Assembly (NCBI GenBank): GCA_900317795.1
Contig: ONIF01000232.1
Span: 1-8,483, forward strand
DNA: 8,483 nucleotides
DNA from: an uncultured Eubacteriales bacterium
GTDB taxonomy: Bacteria; Bacillota; Clostridia; Oscillospirales; Acutalibacteraceae
Direction: 5' to 3'
Positions within the stretch are counted from its first letter, which is position 1; every line of letters begins with the position of its first letter. Positions 1-6,267 of the stretch are shown one piece after another. The notes beneath the pieces were generated by a model. It was not told the origin of the DNA, searched no databases, and saw nothing but the letters and a program-made list of their open reading frames with translations. Position numbers and translations under genes: made by a program.

Positions 1-790
1 GAAAGTTCTCGGTGAAAATGCAATAGCAGTCTTGCCGGCAGGATGTATGTCGGCAGTGGGATTTAACTTCCCACAGTTGTGTTTCGGGAATAATGCTATT
101 ATATCGACATTTGCTGGTACGGGATCAATGCTTACGGGAGTGCAGGCAGGCTTGAAAGCTCAGGGAATCACGGATTTCCATGCAGTAGGCTTTGCAGGTG
201 ACGGCGGTACGGCTGATATAGGCATACAGGCACTTTCGGGAGCTATCGACAGAAATGATGATATTCTCTATATCTGTTACGACAATGAGGCTTATATGAA
301 TACGGGTATTCAAAAAAGTTCGCTTACACCTTTCGGTGCAAAGACAACTACCACTCCTGCAGGAAAGAATATTCACGGCAATATCAGACCTAAAAAGAAT
401 ATGTTTGAGATAGTGGCGGCACATAATATTCCCTATGCAGCTACCGCAAGTGTCGGTTATTTGAATGATTTCATGCGGAAAGTGGAGAAAGCCAAGAGTA
501 TAAAAGGCACGAAATATATTCATATATTATCCCCGTGTCCGACAGGCTGGGGCATTAAGACAGATGAAACGGTTGAAATTGCCAAGGAAGTAGTTGATTG
601 CGGATTGTGGTATCTTGCGGAATACGAAAACGGAAATTTCCGTTTGAATTACAAGCCGAATGAATTTTCCGATATAGAAAGATATTTGAAAAAGCAGGCG
701 AGATTTAAACATCTGACAGATGATGACATAGAGATAATTCAAAAATCCCGTGATGAAAAATGGGAGTATATTAAAAGAAATTTCAATTAA
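1..790 (+). CDS. 2-oxoacid:ferredoxin oxidoreductase, beta (TPP-binding) subunit, 5'-truncated by window edge
   Basis: Beta subunit of a pyruvate/2-ketoisovalerate/aryl-pyruvate ferredoxin oxidoreductase, which interconverts a 2-oxo acid + CoA and an acyl-CoA + CO2 using thiamine diphosphate and Fe-S clusters in the cytoplasm. The frame is open from base 2 to a TAA at 788-790, giving 262 visible residues; the true start and the N-terminal cluster cysteines of this family lie upstream. Visible signatures are the TPP/Mg motif GDGGTADIG followed by DNEAYMNTG, the family block SPCPTGWG, and VDCGLWYLAEYENG near the C-terminus, where PorB/VorB proteins carry a conserved Cys-Gly-Trp region. The tail (RFKHLTDDDIE) is typical of PorB. 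A TTG at 32 could be read as a start but lies inside conserved sequence, so it is not one. Gamma, delta and alpha subunit genes are expected to the left. Substrate cannot be read from the sequence; the ligase 15 nt downstream favours an aryl or branched 2-oxo acid over pyruvate. Confidence 0.9.
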   Translation, partial: KVLGENAIAVLPAGCMSAVGFNFPQLCFGNNAIISTFAGTGSMLTGVQAGLKAQGITDFHAVGFAGDGGTADIGIQALSGAIDRNDDILYICYDNEAYMNTGIQKSSLTPFGAKTTTTPAGKNIHGNIRPKKNMFEIVAAHNIPYAATASVGYLNDFMRKVEKAKSIKGTKYIHILSPCPTGWGIKTDETVEIAKEVVDCGLWYLAEYENGNFRLNYKPNEFSDIERYLKKQARFKHLTDDDIEIIQKSRDEKWEYIKRNFN

Positions 791-797
791 AGAGGAG
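791..797 (+). promoter_or_regulatory. Ribosome binding site for the CoA ligase
   Basis: AGAGGAG sits immediately after the preceding stop codon and 8 nt before ATG 806. It fixes ATG 806 over the TTG at 801-803, and the tight 15-nt spacing indicates co-transcription with the oxidoreductase subunit. Confidence 0.8.
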
Positions 798-805
798 AAA
801 TTGAC

Positions 806-2146
806 ATGAGCAGAGATGTGAATAATAAATATTGGAACGAAGAATTGGAAACGCTTCCCCGTGAGGAGCTTGAAAAAAGACAGTTGGCGGATTTGCAGGA
901 AATAGTAAAATTTGCATACGACAATGCACCGTATTATAAGCGTTCCTTTGATGCGGCAGGCGTAAAGCCCGAAGATATAAAAACTCTGAAAGACATTCAG
1001 AAATTCCCTTTTATCAATAAGACCACTCAGAGAGATACGCAGGGTGTAGGCTCGTTTTTGGGAGAGTTGGCAGCAGTTCCCGAAGAAGATGTTGTTTTTA
1101 TTTCAACGTCATCGGGTTCAACGGGTGTTCCCACAATGAGTCCGTTTACAAAAAAGGATTTTGATGAATTTCAGGATACGGAAAGCCGCTGGTTTTGGCA
1201 GATAGGTATGCGTCCGAATGACAGGTATGTTCATGCATTGAATTTTTCGCTTTATGTAGGCGGTCCCGATGTAATCGGTGCACAAAATTTAGGTGCGTTG
1301 TGTATATGGGGCGGCACTTTGCCAAGTGAAAGACTGCTTTTTGTACTGAAAACCTATCAGCCGACAGTAATATGGACATCTCCGTCATACGCATGGCAGT
1401 TGGGTGAAAAGGCTCTCAAAAGCGGCATTGACCCGAAAAAAGATTTGAATATCAAGAAAATCATTGTGGCAGGTGAATTGGGCGGCTCTATTGACGCTAC
1501 AAGAAAAGCGATTGAAGATATATGGGGAGCGGAAGTGTATGATTTTTATGGACTTTCGGATATATTCGGAGCTTGTGCGGCAATGTGCGAGGCAAAAGAC
1601 GGACTTCATATTGCGGAAAATCACATTCTTGTTGAAACGGTAGATTTGCATACAGGAGAAGTTCTTGAACCCGGTCAGGTCGGTGAATTGGTATTCACTA
1701 CTCTCAGAAAACACGCCCGTCCTTTAATTCGTTTCCGTACAGGCGATATAGGAAGAATTGACAATACAAAATGCTCTTGCGGAAGAACTCACGGAAGAAT
1801 ACATATTTTGGGAAGAAAAGATGATATGTTTATTGTGTCGGCAGTCAATGTATTTCCGAGTGATATAGAGGCGGTTGTCCGTGAGCAGAAAGGCATTACA
1901 GGAGAATATCTTATCCGTATATTTGAAAAGGATTTCACAAATAAGTATGCGGTAGAGATAGAAAAATCCTCTGACAATACAAAGTCTGATGATGAAGTAG
2001 CGGCAGAGGTATCGGCAGCATTGAAAGCCCGTATCGGTGTAAAGCCTGCAAAGGTAGTAGTTCACGCTGACGGAGGATTGAATACCCGTTCCGAGCATAA
2101 ATCAAAGCGTGTGATAGATGAAAGAAATCTTGACTATAATATATGA
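806..2146 (+). CDS. paaK-like: Phenylacetate-CoA ligase family protein (AMP-forming acyl-CoA synthetase)
   Basis: Adenylate-forming enzyme of 446 residues, the usual PaaK length, that activates an aryl (or short branched) acid with ATP to an acyl-adenylate and then the CoA thioester. Motifs in order: phosphate-binding STSSGSTGVPT (100-110), adenine/substrate region YGLSD (248-252), RFRTGD (309-314), a CSCGRTH block (323-329), the hinge GRKDDM (336-341) followed by VNVFPSDIE, and C-terminal RSEHKSKR (428-435), whose Lys432 aligns with the catalytic lysine of the family. All key residues appear intact. It follows the 2-oxoacid:ferredoxin oxidoreductase beta gene by 15 nt, a pairing well known for indolepyruvate-type oxidoreductases. 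The pair can either oxidise arylpyruvates to aryl acids with ATP gain, or activate aryl acids and reductively carboxylate them. Family assignment is firm. The acid used (phenylacetate, indoleacetate, 4-hydroxyphenylacetate or a branched-chain acid) is not determinable here. Confidence 0.92.
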   Translation: MSRDVNNKYWNEELETLPREELEKRQLADLQEIVKFAYDNAPYYKRSFDAAGVKPEDIKTLKDIQKFPFINKTTQRDTQGVGSFLGELAAVPEEDVVFISTSSGSTGVPTMSPFTKKDFDEFQDTESRWFWQIGMRPNDRYVHALNFSLYVGGPDVIGAQNLGALCIWGGTLPSERLLFVLKTYQPTVIWTSPSYAWQLGEKALKSGIDPKKDLNIKKIIVAGELGGSIDATRKAIEDIWGAEVYDFYGLSDIFGACAAMCEAKDGLHIAENHILVETVDLHTGEVLEPGQVGELVFTTLRKHARPLIRFRTGDIGRIDNTKCSCGRTHGRIHILGRKDDMFIVSAVNVFPSDIEAVVREQKGITGEYLIRIFEKDFTNKYAVEIEKSSDNTKSDDEVAAEVSAALKARIGVKPAKVVVHADGGLNTRSEHKSKRVIDERNLDYNI

Positions 2147-2159
2147 GTGTCATATAATA

Positions 2160-2319
2160 AACGTGAGTTCGATGAAAAAGAAAAATTATTATACTGTCAT
2201 TCTGAGGAGCGACAGCGACGAAGAATCTTTTGAAGATTCCTCACTGCGTTCGGAATGAGGAATGACATACTTAATTTTATCATTGTCAGAATATTTTTCA
2301 ATTACATCGAACTCATGTT
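2160..2319. repeat. MITE-like palindromic element with terminal inverted repeats
   Basis: A 160-bp element lies in the ligase/aminotransferase gap. Its ends are AACGTGAGTTCGATG (2160-2174) and CATCGAACTCATGTT (2305-2319), a 15-bp inverted repeat with one G-T wobble. Inside is a second palindrome, TGTCATTC (2195-2202) with GAATGACA (2260-2267), and at its centre GAATCTT/AAGATTC (2223-2229, 2233-2239) around a 3-nt loop. The arms between are imperfectly complementary, so the whole element can fold as one long hairpin. The hexamer TAATAA occurs at 2155-2160 and 2319-2324 and may be a target duplication, although the surroundings are AT-rich. It has no coding capacity. The inner motif resembles the dispersed CATTCTGAG/AAGAATC palindromes I recall from many bacterial genomes; copy number here is unknown. 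Confidence 0.6.
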
Positions 2320-2325
2320 AATAAA

Positions 2326-2366
2326 AAATCGGAAAGCGGAATATTAAAAAATCTGCTTTCCGATTT
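2326..2366. terminator. Strong 15-bp hairpin, terminator-like, upstream of the aminotransferase
   Basis: Left arm 2326-2340 and right arm 2352-2366 pair over 15 bp (14 Watson-Crick plus one G-U) with an 11-nt A-rich loop. On the + strand the stem is followed only by a broken T tract (TTTGAGTTTT), so termination of the ligase transcript would be moderate. On the - strand the stem is followed by a clean run of six T. The right arm ends 8 nt before the aminotransferase ribosome binding site, so it may insulate that gene from upstream transcription or act in its leader. Confidence 0.6.
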
Positions 2367-2373
2367 GAGTTTT

Positions 2374-2381
2374 GAAAGGGG
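2374..2381 (+). promoter_or_regulatory. Ribosome binding site for the aminotransferase
   Basis: GAAAGGGG ends 9 nt before ATG 2391, which fixes this start. I could not find a convincing sigma-70 promoter between 2147 and 2390. Confidence 0.75.
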
Positions 2382-2390
2382 ATAAAAACA

Positions 2391-3557
2391 ATGCCTTCAC
2401 TTTCCAAAAGAACAGAAAATTTTACGGATTCGGTCATAAGGCGTATGACAAGAATTTCCAATCAGTATGGAGCGGTGAATTTATCACAAGGATTTCCCGA
2501 TTTTGAGCCGCCCCGTGAACTTCTCAACAGGCTTGCAGAGGTCGCAAAAGAGGACTTTCATCAGTATTCCATTACATGGGGAGCACAGAATTTCCGTGAA
2601 GCCCTTGCCGAAAAGCAGTCACGTTTTATGGGGAGAAAAATCAATCCGAATGAAGAAATTGTTGTAACGTGCGGCAGTACAGAGGCAATGATGGCGGCAA
2701 TGATGACAGTTACAAATCAAGGAGATAAAGTAATTGTATTTTCACCATTTTATGAAAACTATGGTGCAGATACGATTTTATCGGGAGCAGAGCCGATATA
2801 TGTACCGTTATATCCGCCTGAGTTTAATTTCAATGTCGATGAATTGGAGAATGCTTTTAAACAGCACCCGAAAGCGTTGATATTATGTAATCCGTCAAAT
2901 CCTTGCGGAAAAGTATTTACTTATGACGAGCTGAAAATAATTGCCGACCTTGCGGAAAAATACGATACCTTTGTAATTACAGATGAAGTTTATGAACATA
3001 TCGTATATGAACCGTATCAGCATACTTATTTTGCATCACTTCCGAAAATGTGGGAAAGAACAATTTCATGTTCATCACTTTCAAAAACATATTCCATAAC
3101 GGGCTGGAGATTGGGATATATCATAGCCCCGAAAAATATTATTGAAGTGGCAAAGAAAGTGCATGATTTTCTGACGGTGGGAGCGGCTGCACCATTGCAG
3201 GAGGCTGCCGTTACAGGCTTGCAATTCGGTGATGAATATTACAGAAGTTTGCAGGCGAAATATACAAAGAAAAAAGACTTGTTTCTGAAAGGTCTTGATG
3301 ATATAGGGATTTCTCATACCATACCGCAGGGAGCGTATTATGTATTGCTTGATATTTCGGAATTCGGTTATGAAAGTGATTTGGAGTTTTGTGAAGTTCT
3401 TGCAAGGGATGTCGGAGTAGGAGCAGTACCCGGTTCAAGTTTTTTCAGAGAAAACGTCAATCACTTAATACGCCTGCATTTTGCCAAAAAAGATGAAACT
3501 TTGTATGAGGCTCTGGGCAGGCTGGAACATATCAGAAATAGGATACACAAAAGATAA
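2391..3557 (+). CDS. Pyridoxal-phosphate-dependent aminotransferase, class I (aspartate aminotransferase fold)
   Basis: Cytoplasmic PLP enzyme of 388 residues that exchanges an amino group between an amino acid and a 2-oxo acid. Diagnostic features: N-terminal NLSQGFPDFEPP (30-41), CGSTEAM (94-100) for cofactor phosphate binding, NPSNPCGK (167-174) with Asn170, DEVY (198-201) with Asp198 for the pyridine nitrogen, SLSKTYSITGWRLGY (229-243) with Schiff-base Lys232 and Arg240, and HLIRLHF (358-364) with Arg361 for the substrate carboxylate. The SQGFPDF block and C-terminal pattern are closest, from memory, to the kynurenine/glutamine transaminase K and aromatic aminotransferase branch, so aromatic or methionine-type 2-oxo acids are plausible substrates. 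It lies downstream of the oxidoreductase and ligase genes but beyond a repeat and a hairpin, so co-transcription is uncertain. Function in making or degrading phenylalanine, tyrosine or tryptophan is inference from context. Confidence 0.9.
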   Translation: MPSLSKRTENFTDSVIRRMTRISNQYGAVNLSQGFPDFEPPRELLNRLAEVAKEDFHQYSITWGAQNFREALAEKQSRFMGRKINPNEEIVVTCGSTEAMMAAMMTVTNQGDKVIVFSPFYENYGADTILSGAEPIYVPLYPPEFNFNVDELENAFKQHPKALILCNPSNPCGKVFTYDELKIIADLAEKYDTFVITDEVYEHIVYEPYQHTYFASLPKMWERTISCSSLSKTYSITGWRLGYIIAPKNIIEVAKKVHDFLTVGAAAPLQEAAVTGLQFGDEYYRSLQAKYTKKKDLFLKGLDDIGISHTIPQGAYYVLLDISEFGYESDLEFCEVLARDVGVGAVPGSSFFRENVNHLIRLHFAKKDETLYEALGRLEHIRNRIHKR

Positions 3558-3659
3558 ATTGAAAATGATTTGATATTTGTCTTTATACACACCGCATACT
3601 ACACCGATTCCGGTGAAAGAGGGTGACAGGATATTCTTTCTATGTCTTTCGAAATTCAT
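3558..3659 (-). pseudogene. Remnant of a CAP/SCP-domain (YkwD-like) protein, C-terminal fragment
   Basis: Reading the minus strand from 3659, the frame gives MNFERHRKNILSPSFTGIGV and then VCGVYKDKYQIIFN. The HRKNILSPSFTGIGV stretch matches the conserved HRxNILxPxFTxIGV block near the end of the CAP/SCP domain of secreted bacterial proteins. The N-terminal bulk of the domain is absent: upstream the frame runs straight into the end of a hydrolase remnant. The 3' end has no stop before it collides with the aminotransferase terminus (the antisense frame continues to 3465). It is therefore a fragment truncated on both sides. The assignment rests on one short motif and is tentative. Confidence 0.45.
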
Positions 3660-3684
3660 CCGGGTTGAACCGTGATTTCTGTAC

Positions 3685-3945
3685 TCACTCTTGAGATGAT
3701 GAAAGGCATTCTCTCCACTCCTTTACAAGTGCTGTTATCTTTTCGGCAACCTCTTGATGTTTCTGCTGATAGGTGTGTCCTGTGCCTTCAATGAAAAGCA
3801 GCTTGTTTTGTGCGGCAGTCGGCATATGGTCATTGATGGTTTTCAGAAAACCAGACGGGTTGCCGTAAGTGAAAGTGTCAAGCGTTCCAATCAGCAGTGC
3901 TCCGGTGTGAATACCCGTAATGGCAATTAGCACCGTGTCAGTGGG
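3685..3945 (-). pseudogene. C-terminal remnant of an alpha/beta-hydrolase-fold protein
   Basis: A minus-strand frame ending in TGA at 3685-3687 encodes a hydrolase tail containing LLIGTLDTFTYGNPSGFLK, then LLFIEGTGHTYQQKHQEVAE. The TLD segment and the GTGHTYQ segment fit the strand-7 acid and the catalytic histidine loop of alpha/beta hydrolases. The nucleophile (GxSxG) half of the protein is missing: the same frame meets a TAG at 4018-4020, and homology-like sequence seems to stop near 3945. Only about 85 residues of an expected 250-300 remain. No ribosome binding site precedes a sensible start; the frame's only upstream start codon is a TTG at 4002. I read it as a deletion relic rather than a small functional gene. 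Confidence 0.6.
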
Positions 3946-3950
3946 TTCTT

Positions 3951-4028
3951 GATGAAACAGATACCGAAGAACCTCCCGATTATGTTTATGATAGAGATAC
4001 AAAGCAACTATATCAACCTAAATTCTGA
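3951..4028 (+). pseudogene. Possible 3' end of an unknown plus-strand gene
   Basis: Plus-strand codons from 3951 read DETDTEEPPDYVYDRDTKQL and then YQPKF, ending in TGA at 4026-4028. The composition (acidic, then a YVYDRDTKQLY tail) looks like a genuine protein C-terminus rather than an antisense shadow. The frame is open only from 3921 and has no start or ribosome binding site. It overlaps the antisense tail of the hydrolase remnant by opposite strand only past 3945, which suggests a junction near there. No family is recognised; this is weak evidence. Confidence 0.25.
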
Positions 4029-4078
4029 TTTTCCTTACCAAATCAAAAGGGTTTTACTAGAGCGTGTTCACATAAATA

Positions 4079-4107
4079 TTTACAAATCCGCATGAAAGCT
4101 GTATAAT
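4079..4107 (+). promoter_or_regulatory. Sigma-70-type promoter inside the IS left end
   Basis: TTTACA (4079-4084), a 17-nt spacer and a perfect TATAAT (4102-4107) lie just inside the left inverted repeat. The expected start of transcription is around 4113-4115, at or beside the ATG at 4114, so the transposase message would be leaderless or nearly so. Confidence 0.6.
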
Positions 4108-4113
4108 AGACGT

Positions 4114-4729
4114 ATGAAACTGACTAAAAAAATACCGAAAAATCGAGCATTTGATGCCGATTCCCCGAAAGCCACCCAAGATTTCAAATTATCAATTTTT
4201 GTGTGCATTACTTTACATGATAGAAAATGGCTGCAAATGGAGGGCATTGCCAAGAAATATGGAAAGTGGCACACAATTTATATGAAATTCAACAGGTGGT
4301 CAAAAAACGGAATGATACAGAGAATTTTTGAAGAAATGCAGAAACTCGACATCATTAATGTCCGAACAGACACACTTTGTATTGACAGTACAAGCATAAA
4401 AGTGCATCTTGATGCGGCAGGTGCCCGTAAATCGAATGGTGAACAGATTGAAACAATTTACTCGGAAGATGATCATGATCTTGAGCCTATGAAGATAACA
4501 AAAACCGTGCTTTAGCTGAAGAACACGGGTTTCATGTTGTTGTTCCTCCAAAGAAAATCGTAAAGATACCTGGGAGTATGATAAAGAACTTTACAAAAAG
4601 AGGAACCAGATAGAACGTTATTTTCTCAGAATCAAGCGTTTCAGAAAAGTTTTTACACGCTACGATAAGCTCGATTCAATTTTTCTTTCTGTTATCATGT
4701 TGGCTATGAGTTTTTACACGCTACGATAA
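4114..4729 (+). pseudogene. IS5-family DDE transposase, internally deleted and frameshifted
   Basis: The first segment (4114-4515, 133 codons) holds GIAKKYGKWHTIYMKFNRW and LCIDSTSIKVH, where Asp91 matches the first catalytic Asp of the IS5/IS427 DDE domain. After NGEQ the frame no longer follows the family. Sequence resumes in another frame from 4494 (DNKNRALAEEHGFHVVVPPK), skipping the region that should carry the second Asp, probably some 60-90 residues. A further 1-nt loss in the A tract around 4554-4557 shifts again to a frame reading NRKDTWEYDKELY, NQIERYF (Glu codon 4613-4615, the catalytic Glu) and RYDKLDSIFLSVIM. The 61-bp duplication then adds an out-of-frame tail stopping at TAA 4727-4729; without it the frame would end ALSM-stop inside the right inverted repeat. 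It cannot make active transposase. Confidence 0.85.
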
Positions 4730-4770
4730 GCTCGATTCAATTTTTCTTTCTGTTATCATGTTGGCTATGA
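4649..4770 (+). repeat. Perfect 61-bp tandem duplication within the IS
   Basis: The segment 4649-4709 is repeated exactly as 4710-4770. The unit covers the transposase C-terminal codons (from VFTRYDKLDS to LAM). As 61 is not a multiple of three, it changes the reading frame. Perfect identity points to a recent slippage event or to an assembly artefact. Confidence 0.9.
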
Positions 4771-4803
4771 TTTTTGATGCTCTTTCTATGTGAACACGCT
4801 CTA

Positions 4804-4930
4804 AATTGATAGATGTAGAAATGGATGTTAACAAAATTAATTTTAACTCTTACCCTTTTAAAAATACAGCATTTCAAGAAATGCAAATACAAATTGATAG
4901 AAGGAAATCTTCGCGTCACTTGATTTTTTA
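4804..4930. other. Spacer right of the IS, possible gene debris
   Basis: No complete gene is seen. A short plus-strand frame, ATG 4821 to TGA 4932-4934 (37 codons, containing NTAFQEMQIQIDRRKSSRHL), looks faintly protein-like but has no ribosome binding site. Excising the IS and one TA joins it in frame with the sequence left of the IS (4029 onwards). It may be the interrupted tail of a gene. Low confidence. Confidence 0.25.
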
Positions 4931-4959
4931 TTGAAATTCATAATTTAATATGATATAAT
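4931..4959 (+). promoter_or_regulatory. Sigma-70-type promoter of the DUF2130 gene
   Basis: TTGAAA (4931-4936), a 17-nt spacer and a perfect TATAAT (4954-4959) precede the gene. The predicted transcript start is near 4966, leaving a leader of about 25-35 nt with the ribosome binding site at 4983-4989. Confidence 0.75.
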
Positions 4960-4989
4960 GTACACTATCAAGCATACATATCAGAAAGG

Positions 4990-6255
4990 ATGAGCATATT
5001 GAATGAAATCAAGTGTCCGCATTGTGGACAGTCTTTTACCGTTGATAAAGCAGGATATGCGGCTATATTAAGTCAGGTCAGAACAGACGAATTCGACAGA
5101 GAACTGCATGAAAGACTTCAAAAAGAAAATGATTTGGCTATAAGCAAAGCTGTTGCCGAAAAAGACAAGAAAATTTCTGAACTTCGGATGAATATTCAAC
5201 AACTTGAAAATGATGCGGAAAAGAACAGACAAAATACAGAGCTTGCTGTAACAAAAGCTGTCAGTGAAACAAAAGACGAATATAATAAACTGCTTGCTGA
5301 AAAAGGTAGTGAGTTGGAACAGAAAAAACGTGAAATTGAAAAGCTCAATGCCCAAAGCGAACGTGAAAAACTTGAAAGAGAACTTGCAGTAAAAAATGCT
5401 GTGTCAGAGGTCGAAAAAGAACGTGATACTCAGAAAGCAGAATATGAAGCAGAACTGAAAAAACAAAAAGAACTTACAGACTATTATAAGGATCTTAAAG
5501 CCAGACAGTCAACAAAAATGGTTGGTGAAACATTGGAACAGCATTGTGAACAGGAATTCAATAAGCTTCGTTCGCTTTTTCGTGGTGTGTATTTTGAAAA
5601 AGATAATGATGTTGTCGATGGCACAAAGGGTGATTATATATACCGTGAAACAGACAATGACGGCATAGAAATAATCTCCATAATGTTTGAGATGAAGAAC
5701 GAAATGGAAACAACTGCAGTCAAACATAAAAACGAAAGCTTTTTTAAAAAGCTTGACGAAGACAGAAAAAAGAAAAAGTGTGAATATGCAGTTCTTGTTT
5801 CTATGCTTGAAAGCGACAGTGATTTCTATAATCAGGGAATCGTTGATGTTTCATATAAATATGAAAAAATGTATGTTATTCGTCCGCAGTTTTTCATTCC
5901 CATGATAACCATTCTGCGTAATGCTGCCCTGAATTCTATGGAATATAAAAAACAGGTTGAAAATATGAAAAATCAGGAAATAGACATTACCAACTTTGAA
6001 GAAAAAATCGAAAACTTCAAAAAAGATTTCTCAGAAAGAACTAAATGGGCAAAAGACCGCTTTGATGATGCTATCAAAGAAATAGACAAATCTATTGAAA
6101 GTCTCCAGCAGGTAAAGAAGAATTTGCAGACTTCGTTCAATCATATCAAAATTGCCGACAGCAAAACAAATTCACTGCTTACTATAAGGGCTCTGACAGA
6201 TGGTAATGAAACTATGACAGAAATGTTCAACGCTCTTAAAAACGACGAAGCATAA
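4990..6255 (+). CDS. DUF2130 family protein: CxxC motif, coiled coil, PD-(D/E)XK-nuclease-like domain
   Basis: Soluble protein of 421 residues from ATG 4990, or 418 from TTG 4999. N-terminal EIKCPHCGQSF has one CPHC pair (Cys9, Cys12), half a zinc ribbon. Residues about 30-170 are a charged Glu/Lys-rich coiled coil with repeated AVxKAVSE-type segments. Residues about 177-315 are the conserved DUF2130 core (GETLEQHCEQEF, GDYIYRE, ISIMFEMKNEM, KHKNESFFKKLDEDR, CEYAVLV, MYVIRPQFFIP). Asp215 and Glu234-x-Lys236 have the spacing of a PD-(D/E)XK nuclease site, and I recall the family being placed in that superfamily. A second helical or coiled segment (about 318-385) follows. The ribosome binding site AGAAAGG (4983-4989) abuts ATG 4990 but is 9 nt from TTG 4999, and family members typically begin M-x-EIKCP, so TTG 4999 is probably the true start. 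The gene is monocistronic, with its own promoter and terminator. Biological role and substrate are unknown; no companion methylase or helicase is present. Confidence 0.85.
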   Translation: MSILNEIKCPHCGQSFTVDKAGYAAILSQVRTDEFDRELHERLQKENDLAISKAVAEKDKKISELRMNIQQLENDAEKNRQNTELAVTKAVSETKDEYNKLLAEKGSELEQKKREIEKLNAQSEREKLERELAVKNAVSEVEKERDTQKAEYEAELKKQKELTDYYKDLKARQSTKMVGETLEQHCEQEFNKLRSLFRGVYFEKDNDVVDGTKGDYIYRETDNDGIEIISIMFEMKNEMETTAVKHKNESFFKKLDEDRKKKKCEYAVLVSMLESDSDFYNQGIVDVSYKYEKMYVIRPQFFIPMITILRNAALNSMEYKKQVENMKNQEIDITNFEEKIENFKKDFSERTKWAKDRFDDAIKEIDKSIESLQQVKKNLQTSFNHIKIADSKTNSLLTIRALTDGNETMTEMFNALKNDEA

Positions 6256-6267
6256 TACATAACCCGT

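Larger units (their letters stand above)
4060..4801 (+). mobile_element. Decayed IS5-like insertion sequence
   Basis: Bounded by perfect 15-bp inverted repeats GAGCGTGTTCACATA (4060-4074) and TATGTGAACACGCTC (4787-4801). TA is present just outside both ends (4058-4059, 4802-4803), consistent with a duplicated TA target. It contains a broken IS5-family transposase. The element is 742 bp including a 61-bp internal tandem duplication, so the ancestral remnant was about 681 bp, shorter than a functional IS of this type. This fits loss of the central catalytic region. It inserted among gene debris and separates the aminotransferase region from the DUF2130 gene. Confidence 0.85.

Noticed and set aside
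125..523. 132-codon minus-strand frame opposite the oxidoreductase subunit
   Set aside because: It is the antisense of conserved TPP-binding sequence, with Cys-rich, low-plausibility translation and no start signals.
1385..2153. Several minus-strand frames opposite the CoA ligase
   Set aside because: All overlap conserved ligase motifs and look like shadows. None has a ribosome binding site or a domain.
2283..2323. Promoter for the aminotransferase (TTGTCA or TTTTCA as -35)
   Set aside because: At 16-18 nt spacing neither is followed by an acceptable -10 hexamer.
4114..4515. Treating the 133-codon frame as an intact small gene
   Set aside because: It carries the N-terminal half of an IS5-type transposase and ends by frameshift. 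The remaining transposase codons continue downstream in other frames, so it is part of a pseudogene.
4649..4770. CRISPR-like or regulatory direct repeat
   Set aside because: There are only two adjacent copies with no spacers, and the unit is transposase coding sequence, so it is a simple tandem duplication.
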